Below are positions 17,637 through 25,900 of a stretch of DNA of 64,000 nucleotides, piece by piece. This DNA is from Gammaproteobacteria bacterium (lineage in GTDB: Bacteria > Pseudomonadota > Gammaproteobacteria > Burkholderiales > Burkholderiaceae_B). The translations under genes and the position numbers were made by a program. The notes under the pieces were generated by a model that saw nothing but the letters and a program-made list of their open reading frames with translations, was not told where the DNA came from and searched no databases. The stretch lies in the NCBI GenBank assembly GCA_018815245.1, contig JAHIXK010000017.1, positions 62,001 to 126,000 on the forward strand. The letters are read 5' to 3'. Every line of letters begins with the position of its first letter. Within the stretch, counting starts at the first letter, position 1.

Positions 17637-17774
17637 TGTAATTCCCCGAAACGGACTAAAACCGTTCAAGTGTATGCAGCATGTGGCTTTCCAGCCAGTA
17701 GTGATAACCATAACGGGTGACGTATTTCACAATATGGTTTAAACTTTCCACTGGATGAAAAGGAAAATAAGAAT

Positions 17775-18575
17775 ATGAGCGAAGAGTCAGTTGGGCGAAC
17801 AAGCATTCAGGTGATTGAACGAATGATGCAGTTGCTTGATGCATTGGCTGAACACCAAGACCCTGTTGCATTGAAAGACCTGGCCCGCGATACAAAACTG
17901 CACCCGTCCACAGCACACCGCATTTTGAATGATTTGGTGGCATGCCGCCTGGTTGACCGGACAGATCCCGGCCTTTACCGCCTTGGCATGCGCCTGCTTG
18001 AACTGGGCAACCTGGTGAAAGCGCGCCTGAACGTGCGCGACGCCGCACTTGAATTGATGCGCAAATTGCACCGCCTGACAGGTCAAACCGTGAATTTGTC
18101 GGTTCGCCAAGGCGATGAAATTGTGTACGTGGACCGCGCCTACAGTGAACGCTCGGGCATGCAGGTTGTTCGTGCCATTGGTGGCCGAGCCCCGCTGCAC
18201 CTTACATCGACTGGCAAATTGTTTCTAGCCAGTGAATCGCCCGAGAATTTGAAACTGTATGCCGAGCGCACCACCCTGCGTGGCACCACATTGAACAGTT
18301 TGACCACACTGGAAAAACTTGAAAAAGAATTGCTGTTGGTAAGAACTGAAGGTTTTGCGCGCGACAACGAAGAACTTGAAATGGGCGTTCGTTGCATGGC
18401 TGCCGGTATTTACGACGACTCATCCAAGTTGATTGCAGGTTTGTCAATTTCCGCACCAGCGGATCGCATTCAGGAGGACTGGCTGCAGGAATTAATGCAC
18501 ACAGCCCAACGTATTAGCGCGTCGCTGGGTTGGCAAGGCCGGGTAATCCCGCCCAGCGGCCGGTTCAGACTTTGA
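17775..18575 (+). CDS. IclR-family transcriptional regulator
   Basis: The 266-residue regulator has an N-terminal winged helix-turn-helix (residues about 10-75, 'ALKDLARDTKLHPSTAHRILNDLV') and the IclR effector domain ('RLHRLTGQTVNLSVRQGDEIVYVDR', 'PLHLTSTGKLFLA', 'GFARDNEELEMGVRCMAAGI'). It is divergent from lutAB, so it probably controls lactate oxidation, perhaps by binding lactate or pyruvate. The 138-bp intergenic region contains the 8-bp palindrome GTTTAAAC (17737-17744) and TGG...CCA half-sites around it, a plausible but unproven operator. Confidence 0.9.
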   Translation: MSEESVGRTSIQVIERMMQLLDALAEHQDPVALKDLARDTKLHPSTAHRILNDLVACRLVDRTDPGLYRLGMRLLELGNLVKARLNVRDAALELMRKLHRLTGQTVNLSVRQGDEIVYVDRAYSERSGMQVVRAIGGRAPLHLTSTGKLFLASESPENLKLYAERTTLRGTTLNSLTTLEKLEKELLLVRTEGFARDNEELEMGVRCMAAGIYDDSSKLIAGLSISAPADRIQEDWLQELMHTAQRISASLGWQGRVIPPSGRFRL

Positions 18576-18588
18576 AACGGTTCGCTAC

Positions 18589-18612
18589 TTATTTGGCTGC
18601 TTATTTGGCTGC
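18589..18612. repeat. Perfect 12-bp tandem duplication at a stop codon
   Basis: The unit TTATTTGGCTGC occurs twice head to tail (18589-18600 and 18601-18612). The right copy contains the stop codon of the D,D-peptidase gene on the minus strand. The left copy gives a second in-frame TAA, so the duplication leaves the protein unchanged. Confidence 0.9.
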
Positions 18613-19485
18613 ATAAGTGGCACTGGTGGCAGGCTCAGCCGCCATCACGTATTCACGAATACGTTCAGCATCGGCAAAGCGGGCTTGTGAACCCAGCGCG
18701 TCCAGAAGCACGATAACCAGGTTGCGATCGCCCACACGCGCTTTCATCACCAGGCAACGCCCTGCCTCATTGATAAAACCGGTTTTTTGAACTTGAATAT
18801 CCCATTCCTTGTTTTTGAGCAGGCGATTGGTATTTCTGAAATTCAATTGCCCTTTGCCGGTTTGAACCGAAAACTGCGGATCGGTTGAAAATTGCCGGAT
18901 TAACGGAAAACCCTGAGCATGCAACACCATGCGGGCCAAATCATTGGCACTTGATTTGTTCTCGACAGACAAACCCGTGGTTTCTGCAAAGTTTGTATTT
19001 CTCATATGCAATGCAATGGCGCGGCGGTTCATCTGCGCAACGCAAGCGGCCAAACCACCGGGGTAGCTACGCCCCAAGGCAGAGGCAGCACGGTTTTCAG
19101 ACGCCATCAAGGCCAAATGTATAAGTTCACGGCGAGTGAACTCAGTACCGGGCTTCAAACGAGACCGCGTGTTCTTGTAATAATCAATGTCAGCGCTGGT
19201 GATGGTGATCACTTCGTCCAGATCAAGGGCAGCTTCAAGCGTCACTACAACAGTCATTAACTTGGTGATTGAAGCTATTGGCAACACGACCGATGGATTT
19301 TTTGCGTACAACACTTCAAGAGAGTCCGCATCTGCAACCAATGCCACAGAGCTGTTCAGGGAAAGTGGATCATGGGCTGATTTAAGATTGGCTCGTTCAG
19401 TACTACCGGGAGCAGCCCCAACGCCAGCATGCAACACCATGAAGCAAGCAAAGATAATTCTGGACAACAGGGCTTTGTGGATCAT
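18601..19485 (-). CDS. pbpG: D-alanyl-D-alanine endopeptidase, PBP7/PbpG type
   Basis: The 294-residue periplasmic serine peptidase is of family S11 and cuts D-Ala-containing peptidoglycan cross-links. A signal peptide (IIFACFMVLHAGVGA, cut near residue 24) is followed by the three active-site motifs SITK (72-75), SEN (129-131) and KTG (234-236). It is shorter than carboxypeptidases DacA/DacC and lacks their extra C-terminal domain, as in PBP7/8. The stop lies in a 12-bp tandem duplication. The 100 bp upstream contains an ACCCTGT/ACAGGGT hairpin without a T-tract. Confidence 0.88.
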   Translation of the reverse strand: MIHKALLSRIIFACFMVLHAGVGAAPGSTERANLKSAHDPLSLNSSVALVADADSLEVLYAKNPSVVLPIASITKLMTVVVTLEAALDLDEVITITSADIDYYKNTRSRLKPGTEFTRRELIHLALMASENRAASALGRSYPGGLAACVAQMNRRAIALHMRNTNFAETTGLSVENKSSANDLARMVLHAQGFPLIRQFSTDPQFSVQTGKGQLNFRNTNRLLKNKEWDIQVQKTGFINEAGRCLVMKARVGDRNLVIVLLDALGSQARFADAERIREYVMAAEPATSATYAAK

Positions 19486-19585
19486 GGCGTTTCTGACTTT
19501 TTATTTGAACGAATGGATGGATTCTACGCAGAATCAGGTTAATCGCCAATACCCTGTATCTTTTAATAACAGGGTGTTAAACCAT

Positions 19586-20551
19586 CTATTTCGAGTTTTT
19601 TATTAAATCTACCCGGCTTTTGTAGTGTTGGCCGTATTTGGCGAGCCTTTGGATGACCCCAAATTGCAAGTCTGTAAGGTGCTCAAGATCAGAAAAATAC
19701 CCCCCCGCCATGACTGTCACCACGGGCAAACGCCTCTTTTCAGCCCATTTTAATACCATTGAATCCCTCTGCTCTATACCAAGGTCACTCAACGCCAGCT
19801 TTCCCAAACGATCTGCTTGGTGAACATCAAGACCGGCCACATAGAAGACAAGATCTGGCTGAAACCGCTGCTCAATCAGACACAAGGCTTTCTCAAGTTG
19901 AGTGACGTACTCGGCATCTCTGGTTCCATCGGGCAGAGCAATGTCTAGGTCACTTTGACTTTTTTTAAAGGGATAGTTCTTTTCACCATGCATGGAAAAA
20001 GTAAACACACTGGGGTCGTCTGCCAATATGCAGGCCGTCCCGTCCCCCTGATGTACGTCCAGATCTACGACCAGCACTTTGGAATTGTTGTTGGCTGACA
20101 CTGGCCGGGCCAGCGCAACGCAGTCCGTTTGGTACACCCTGGCAGCCACGGCCAAATCATTGAACACACAAAAGCCACCACCCTTGTCGCGCATGGCATG
20201 GTGGGTGCCACCAGCCAGGTTCACCGATGCGCCGTGTTGCAGCGCACTTCGGCAGGCCGCTACCGTGGCTCCAACCGACCGCAGTGAACGCTCCACCATC
20301 CGTTCAGACCACGGAAAACCTATTTCCTTTTGTTCACTGTCAGAAATTTCACCACACGCGATTCGATGTATGTAGGTTGGGCAATGCGCCAAAGCCAATT
20401 GACCGCCCGTAGCCGCTTCTGGCACCGAAAGCTTTACAGAACAAGCACTTTTCGCCACTTTGTCTCGAAGAATCCGGTACTTTTCCATTGGAAATCGATG
20501 CCCTGCTGGCAGGGGCAGTACAAATTCATCTGTGTAGAAGGCTTCAATCAT
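19586..20551 (-). CDS. Histone-deacetylase-family (HDAC fold) zinc deacylase
   Basis: The 321-residue protein has the arginase/deacetylase fold shared by HDACs, acetoin-utilisation proteins and acetylpolyamine amidohydrolases. The catalytic His pair is in GGTHHA (117-118). Zinc ligands are Asp165 and His167 in DLDVHQGDGT and Asp242 in 'AGLDVHQADRLG'. No signal peptide is present. The bacterial substrates of this subclass are unknown: acetylated proteins, polyamines and acyl amides are possible. It is divergent from the phasin gene, sharing a 176-bp intergenic region, which may only be coincidence. Confidence 0.87.
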   Translation of the reverse strand: MIEAFYTDEFVLPLPAGHRFPMEKYRILRDKVAKSACSVKLSVPEAATGGQLALAHCPTYIHRIACGEISDSEQKEIGFPWSERMVERSLRSVGATVAACRSALQHGASVNLAGGTHHAMRDKGGGFCVFNDLAVAARVYQTDCVALARPVSANNNSKVLVVDLDVHQGDGTACILADDPSVFTFSMHGEKNYPFKKSQSDLDIALPDGTRDAEYVTQLEKALCLIEQRFQPDLVFYVAGLDVHQADRLGKLALSDLGIEQRDSMVLKWAEKRRLPVVTVMAGGYFSDLEHLTDLQFGVIQRLAKYGQHYKSRVDLIKNSK

Positions 20552-20580
20552 GGTGAATGCAACAGAACGAACTCATTTTA

Positions 20581-20591
20581 TTGCATTGCAA
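20581..20591. promoter_or_regulatory. PhaR/PhbF-like operator at the phasin promoter
   Basis: TTGCATTGCAA is a perfect odd palindrome containing TGC-N3-GCAA, which matches the core of the PhbF/PhaR site described for Herbaspirillum (TGNTGC-N3-GCAA, from memory). It ends 9 bp before the -35 box of the phasin promoter. A partial second copy (TGC-ACC-GCAT, 20636-20645) lies just downstream of the -10 box. PhaR normally represses phasin genes until PHA granules bind it. Confidence 0.55.
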
Positions 20592-20599
20592 CATTTTTG

Positions 20600-20627
20600 T
20601 TGACATAGAAATTTTTTTTGGTAGAAT
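20600..20627 (+). promoter_or_regulatory. Sigma70 promoter of the phasin gene
   Basis: A perfect -35 TTGACA (20600-20605) and TAGAAT (20622-20627, five of six matches) are separated by 16 bp that include a T8 run. Transcription would start about 95 bp before the phasin ATG. The strength fits the high abundance of phasins. Confidence 0.8.
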
Positions 20628-20727
20628 TCAATTTGTGCACCGCATCAAACGGTGTTCGAAACGTGGTGAAGCCCAATATTTAGCCACCCAATGACAACCC
20701 TAGCGGTACGAACCAGACGGAGCAAAC

Positions 20728-21285
20728 ATGATGATGACCCCCGAACAATTTCTTGATGTACAAAAATCCAACCTTGAAAAGATCCTGGGTCTTAGCCAGA
20801 AATCATTCAACAACATTGAAAAAGTAGTTGAACTGAATCTTAACGCCGTTAAATCATACATGGAAGACAGCGTTGAAGCTGCAAAAGCTTTGTCGTCTGC
20901 CAAAGACATTCAAGATTTCGTTGCCGTATCCAGTTCAGTATCACAGCCATTGTCTGAAAAGGCTGTTGCCTACGGCAAAGACCTGTACTCCCTGTCTTCT
21001 GGCATCGCTTCTGAAGCTGCCAAGCTGGTTGAAGAACAAGTTGCCGAAAGCAACAAAAAGTTTGTTGAGCTGTTTGAATCAGCAAGCAAGAATGCACCTG
21101 CCGGCTCAGAAAGTGCTGTTGCACTGATGAAGTCTGCATTGACTGCAGCGAACACCGCCTACGAAGGCGTTAGCAAGGCCACAAAACAAGCTGTTGAAAT
21201 GGCAGAAGCCAACGTGGAAGCCGCTACCAAGGCAACCATCAAGGCCGCCAACACAGCCTCTACAAAGGCCCGCAAAGCCGCTTAA
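20728..21285 (+). CDS. phaP: Phasin, polyhydroxyalkanoate granule-associated protein
   Basis: The 185-residue, almost fully helical, Ala/Lys/Val-rich protein matches the phasin_2 family: 'MMTPEQFLDVQKSNLEKILGLSQKSFNNIEKVVELNLNA' in pieces at the N-terminus, 'SSAKDIQDFVAVSSSVSQPLSEK', 'YGKDLYSLSSG', and a C-terminal Ala/Lys-rich tail. Phasins coat PHA granules and control granule size. The gene stands alone between a strong promoter with a PhaR-like box and an intrinsic terminator. No PHA synthase is in the window. The organism is inferred to store polyhydroxybutyrate or similar. Confidence 0.93.
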   Translation: MMMTPEQFLDVQKSNLEKILGLSQKSFNNIEKVVELNLNAVKSYMEDSVEAAKALSSAKDIQDFVAVSSSVSQPLSEKAVAYGKDLYSLSSGIASEAAKLVEEQVAESNKKFVELFESASKNAPAGSESAVALMKSALTAANTAYEGVSKATKQAVEMAEANVEAATKATIKAANTASTKARKAA

Positions 21286-21338
21286 TCAGCGCTTTGCATG
21301 TAAAGGTGTCTCCTCGTTCCTCCTGGAACGAATTCTCA

Positions 21339-21372
21339 AGCCTGCCCTCTTTTGTGGCAGGCTTTTTTTTAT
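21339..21372 (+). terminator. Intrinsic terminator of phaP
   Basis: An 8-bp perfect stem AGCCTGCC/GGCAGGCT (21339-21346 with 21356-21363, 9-nt loop) is followed by TTTTTTTATT. It lies 54 bp past the phasin stop and before the convergent CinA-like gene. Confidence 0.92.
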
Positions 21373-21379
21373 TCAAATA

Positions 21380-22162
21380 TCAGTCGATCAGCTCGATCTT
21401 GCACTGCATGGCTTCCAGAATTTTCAGCAAATCGCCAAAGGCCTTTGACACTACCTCCTTTTTATCCAGACTGCCCCTTGCTTTCACACCCAACTCAATG
21501 TGCCGTGCCAGTTTGTTGTCACCAACACTGGGCAGGCTGTACAACTTGCAGTCGGGGTAAGCCGCTTCAAGCTGTTCCATCACCGGCGTAATTCGCGCCT
21601 CAGGCGTACTGAACAACAGCAGCGCTTTCTTGTATTCCAGTTCCAGGTGGTGAAATTGCGGGTAATGGGTGTCCAGCACCCAGTCGATCATCGGCCAGGC
21701 CATCACGGGGAAGCCTGGCACAAAATGATGTTGCCCCACCGTAAAACCAGCAATTCGGTTGTACGGGTTTGGAATCAGGCTGGCATCGGCAGGGAAATCG
21801 GCCATGCGCAAGCGAAACTCCTCCAAAGGCTGGCCACTTTCCTCGCAACGCTGGCGAATCAAGTCAACCGCACCTTCATGGCGAACAATTGGCAGGCCCA
21901 ATGCCTGGGCGGCGGCTTGCCGCGTGTGGTCGTCGGGGGTTCCGCCAATGCCGCCGCAACTCAATACGATTTGATCGCTTGCGAAAGAACGTCGCAGGGT
22001 CTCTGTTAAAAACTCACGGTCATCACCGACCATTTGCACCCAGGACAAATGAAGGCCCCGGGCTGAAAGCCGTTCTATCACGGCGGGAATATGCTTGTCT
22101 TGCCGCAAACCCGACAAAATTTCATCGCCCACTACAATCAAACCAATTTTGGGTACTGCCAT
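21380..22162 (-). CDS. CinA-like MoCF-domain protein (competence/damage-inducible family, N-terminal domain only)
   Basis: The 260-residue protein has the molybdopterin-binding-like domain seen in CinA: 'LIVVGDEILSGLRQDKH' near residue 8, 'VLSCGGIGGTPDDHTRQAAA' near 68, and 'FHHFVPGFP'-type residues 'GQHHFVPGFPVMAWPM'. The C-terminal nicotinamide-nucleotide amidase domain of full CinA is missing. Standalone MoCF proteins of this type are widespread in Burkholderiales and are not MogA. Activity may be on nucleotide-pyrophosphate substrates, but this is not known. The EI24 gene lies 18 bp upstream on the same strand, so both may share a transcript. Confidence 0.82.
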   Translation of the reverse strand: MAVPKIGLIVVGDEILSGLRQDKHIPAVIERLSARGLHLSWVQMVGDDREFLTETLRRSFASDQIVLSCGGIGGTPDDHTRQAAAQALGLPIVRHEGAVDLIRQRCEESGQPLEEFRLRMADFPADASLIPNPYNRIAGFTVGQHHFVPGFPVMAWPMIDWVLDTHYPQFHHLELEYKKALLLFSTPEARITPVMEQLEAAYPDCKLYSLPSVGDNKLARHIELGVKARGSLDKKEVVSKAFGDLLKILEAMQCKIELID

Positions 22163-22180
22163 GTTTTGCTCTTTGTGTAT

Positions 22181-22945
22181 TTAGCTGGATTGAATCGCTG
22201 GCATGTCGATTACCTTGTTTTGCCGCACCTGCACCAACGCAGCCATGTAGTGGCGCGTGAAAGCCAAAGCCGACATCACTGGCATGATCAACAAAATGGG
22301 CGGTATAAAACTTAAAAAGGCACACACTAGGCCAATTAACCAGGCCGACGTGCTGTCGCGCTTCCTGATTTCTTTTATCTCCAGTTTGGTGGCGTGCCCT
22401 GCCAGTGAATCGAATCGCATCACAGCCATCAGTAAATACGCCGTCAGCAAAATGGGCAACACAAATGCCATGCCTGGGATCAGCCACAGGGGCAAGGTTA
22501 CGATCCATGCAACCAGAAAAATGACAACCGCTTTCAAGGTGACCCACAGGCTCATGACCATGCCGGAATCACCCTTCTTTTCAATGCCCTGAAATTCCTT
22601 GTCGGTAAGGTAATTTACAACCGGCGGGGTAACGTACAAACCTGCCAGCAACACCGCCGATGTGGCCACGATGGGCCACAACAACCCAAACACCGCCAAT
22701 GGCACCAAGATGAATTTCAACCAGCCAAGAAAAGCGGCGTCTGTTGACACAGCCTCGGCGGAAAAATCAAGCCCCAGGTACGACAACACCCACATGGCAG
22801 CATTTACCAAAGGGTCAATCGACAACCAGATCACCACCAACCAGAATATCGAGGCAATGGCGACAGACGCCAAAGTCAGCATCAGCATTTTGGGACGAAA
22901 CGAATCAACAAGCGCGTTGAAAAGAATGGACATTGCATTGTTCAT
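22181..22945 (-). CDS. EI24-domain membrane protein (CysZ-like)
   Basis: The 254-residue integral membrane protein has five to six hydrophobic segments: about 22-45, 70-100, 135-155, 155-175 and 205-225. The family signature 'MRFDSLAGHATK' is near residue 177 and 'FIPPILLIMPVMSALAFTRHYM' near the end. This resembles the EI24/CysZ family, of which CysZ imports sulfate. No cysteine genes lie nearby, so sulfate transport is not assumed. It lies between hrpA and the CinA-like gene, all on the minus strand with short gaps. Confidence 0.8.
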   Translation of the reverse strand: MNNAMSILFNALVDSFRPKMLMLTLASVAIASIFWLVVIWLSIDPLVNAAMWVLSYLGLDFSAEAVSTDAAFLGWLKFILVPLAVFGLLWPIVATSAVLLAGLYVTPPVVNYLTDKEFQGIEKKGDSGMVMSLWVTLKAVVIFLVAWIVTLPLWLIPGMAFVLPILLTAYLLMAVMRFDSLAGHATKLEIKEIRKRDSTSAWLIGLVCAFLSFIPPILLIMPVMSALAFTRHYMAALVQVRQNKVIDMPAIQSS

Positions 22946-22968
22946 ACACCTTCCTTTTTATTGTTGAC

Positions 22969-25900
22969 CTATTGTTGACGCCTTGCCATTGTTTCCCAAG
23001 CCTTTTGTAAGCGCTTCACGGAAACGGGCATGGGCGTGCGCAATTCTTGGGCAAACAATGAAACCCGAAGTTCCTGCAATTGCCAGGCAAACTGGTTCAG
23101 GCTTTCATCCTCTTGACCCTTCAACTGCGAGGCGGCACGAACCCAGTGTAATTGAAGATCCATGACTTCCTTCATCAGCTGCTTGTCACGGTCGATTGAA
23201 TTGCGCACCCGCTCCAAGCGAATTTGCGCCCCTTTAAGGTAACGTGGATAGTGAGCAAGTTGTTCCCACGGTTTTTTTAACAAAAAACCCTTGGGCAGAA
23301 GCCAATTCAGCTGGTTTTGAATGTCGGCCACGCAATCCGGAAACGATTTCGATGAAAGCTGAAGTTTTTTATTCAACACGCTGTATTCATTAAGAATGAC
23401 AAGAAGTAGCTTTCCAATTTCCTGAGCAATCAAGTTCATTCTACTGCGTGCTTCCTGCACCTTTGCATTGAATTCTTCTTGTGTGTTGGGCAGGCCTGCA
23501 GCCAGGGCGCTTCGCATCAAGGTCAGCTTGATCCACTGCTGCTGCAGTTCTTCAGATGAACCCAAAGGCATGTACAGCATGGCCACTTTCTGAAAATCGA
23601 GCAGGTTCTTGGTCAAGTACTTCAAGGGTTCTTTCAAAGCGATATTGAACAGGCGAAGCACGCCGTCAAGGTGCACTTTGCGGGCTATGTCTTCTTCATC
23701 AAATACTTCAACAATGCAGTGCTCGCCCATGTCTTTCAGTGCAGGGTAACCAAAGAAGGTTTGTCCCCCACGTTTAATTTCCAGCATATCGGGCAAACTG
23801 CCAAAGCTCCATTCGGTGATGGGCTGGTCGGTGAACGAGTTTGCGCCAGCTGATTGTGCTTTTTGACTGCCGGGCTGGCCATTGCTGCTTGGTGTTTGAA
23901 GCGAGCCAACCTGTGCGCGCACTTGCTCCACCACATCCGAGCTTTTAAAACTTTCCTGCGCCTTGCGGCCCCACTCGGCTTTCAAGGCCGACAAACTACG
24001 TTGCATGTCAAGCTGGCGGCCATGTTCATCCACCAGCTTGAAATTCATGAAGTGGTGCGGCGGCAGGGTTTCAATACGGAAGTCGCTGAGCAAGGGGCGC
24101 GCTGGGGTTTCGCTGGCCACAAAATCGCGCAATCGCTCAAGCAGTGGTTTGTCGTACAGCGAGGAATCGAAATGTGCTTCTGCAAATTTTTCAGCAAACT
24201 GCGGCACTGGCACACAATGGCGGCGCAACTTTTGCGGCAGGCTTTTCAGCAACAGCAGGGCTTTCTCTTTCAACATGCCAGGTACAAGCCATTCGGTACG
24301 CCCGGTATTCACTTGATTCAGCAGCATCAAGGGTATGTTCAGGGTAACGCCGTCGCGTGGGCTTCCGGGTTCAAAGTGATAGTTCAGGTCGAATGCCAAG
24401 CCCCCCATTTCCAGCTTTTTGGGATAAAACTCGGTGGTGATGTCGCCTGCTTTTTTGCTCAACAAATCTTCTTTGTTCAAGCACAAGGCAGCCAGCATTT
24501 CCTTGCTGGCTTGTTTGGCCCAATTTTCAAGGGTTTGCTGGTTGTACACACCCGTGGGCAGTTTGTCATCGTAAAACTGGGCAATCAAACCTTCATCGAC
24601 CAGAATATCCTGTCGGCGGGCTTTGTGTTCCAGCTTTTCAAGGTCTTCAACCAGCTTGCGGTTGTGTACGTAAAAGGGCACGTTCGTTTTTACCTGCCCT
24701 GGCACCAAACCTTCATGAATCATCAGCCTGCGCGCTTCGGCCTGGTTCAGGCGGGCCAGGCTGACGCGGCGCTGCGAATAAATGGGCAGCCCATAAATGG
24801 TACCGGTTTCCATGGCCACCGCCTGGCCAGAACCTTTTTCCCAATGCGGGTTGTTGTGGTTGCGCTTAACAAGGTGTGCCCCAACCTTTTCAATCCAGTC
24901 GGGCTGAATTTTCGCAACACTGCGGGCATACAGGCGGGTGGTTTCCACCAACTCTGCGGCCATGATCCACTTGCCACCTTTTTTGAACAGGTTCGAGCCG
25001 GGGTGAATTGAAAATTTGATGCTCCGTGCGCCCAAGTAAACCGGGTCGGTTTCGTGCTTCAAGCCAATATTGCCCAACAAACCCGCCATCAGTGCCAAGT
25101 GAATTTGATCGTAGGTGGCGGGGGTGGCATTCAAATTCCACTTTTGTTCTTTCACCATGGCATTTAACTGCTGGTGCACTTCGCCCCATTCGCGCAGGCG
25201 GTTCGCAGACAAAAACTTGCGCTGAAGCGTGTTTTTCATTTCACGATTCGTCAAGCTTTTTTCTTTTAAATCAATGTAGAAATTCCATAATTTCAGAAAT
25301 GACATGAAATCGGACTCTGCGTCGTCAAACTGCTGCTGGGCGTTGTCTGCCGCTTCTTGCGCATCAATTGGGCGGTCTCGCGGGTCTTGTATTGACAAGG
25401 CGGCAGCCAGCACCAGCAGTTCAGTCAAACAGCCCCGCTGGCTGGCTTCAAACAACATGCGCGCAATGCGCGGGTCGAGTGGCAGCTTGGCCAGGGCCCG
25501 GCCAATTTTGGTCAACTGCCCGGCTTCATCGAGTGCATTCAGTTCACTCAATAGTTGGTAACCATCGGCAATGGCACGACCCATGGGTCGCTGCAAAAAT
25601 GGAAAATCTTCCACCTCGGTCAGATGCAGGCTTTTCATCCGCAAAATGACAGATGCCAATGAGGAACGAAGGATTTCCGGATCGGTGTAATCAGCGCGGC
25701 CTGCAAAATCCGCTTCAGCGTACAAACGAATGCACACACCATCGGCCACACGGCCACAACGCCCTGCGCGCTGGTTGGCGGATGCCTTGGAAATGCGCTC
25801 CACCTGTAGCATTTCAACCTTGTTGCGGTAGCTATAGCGCTTCACCCGGGCCACGCCCGAATCAATGACATAGCGAATGCCGGGCACTGTCAGTGAGGTT

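Noticed and set aside
19551-19575. ACCCTGT/ACAGGGT hairpin upstream of the D,D-peptidase gene considered as a terminator
   Set aside because: There is no T-tract on either side. It may be a weak structure or operator, but nothing supports a call.
23854-25011. A 385-residue plus-strand open frame
   Set aside because: It lies entirely antisense to hrpA, whose motifs are continuous, and its composition (rich in Phe, His, Gln) is typical of a shadow frame.
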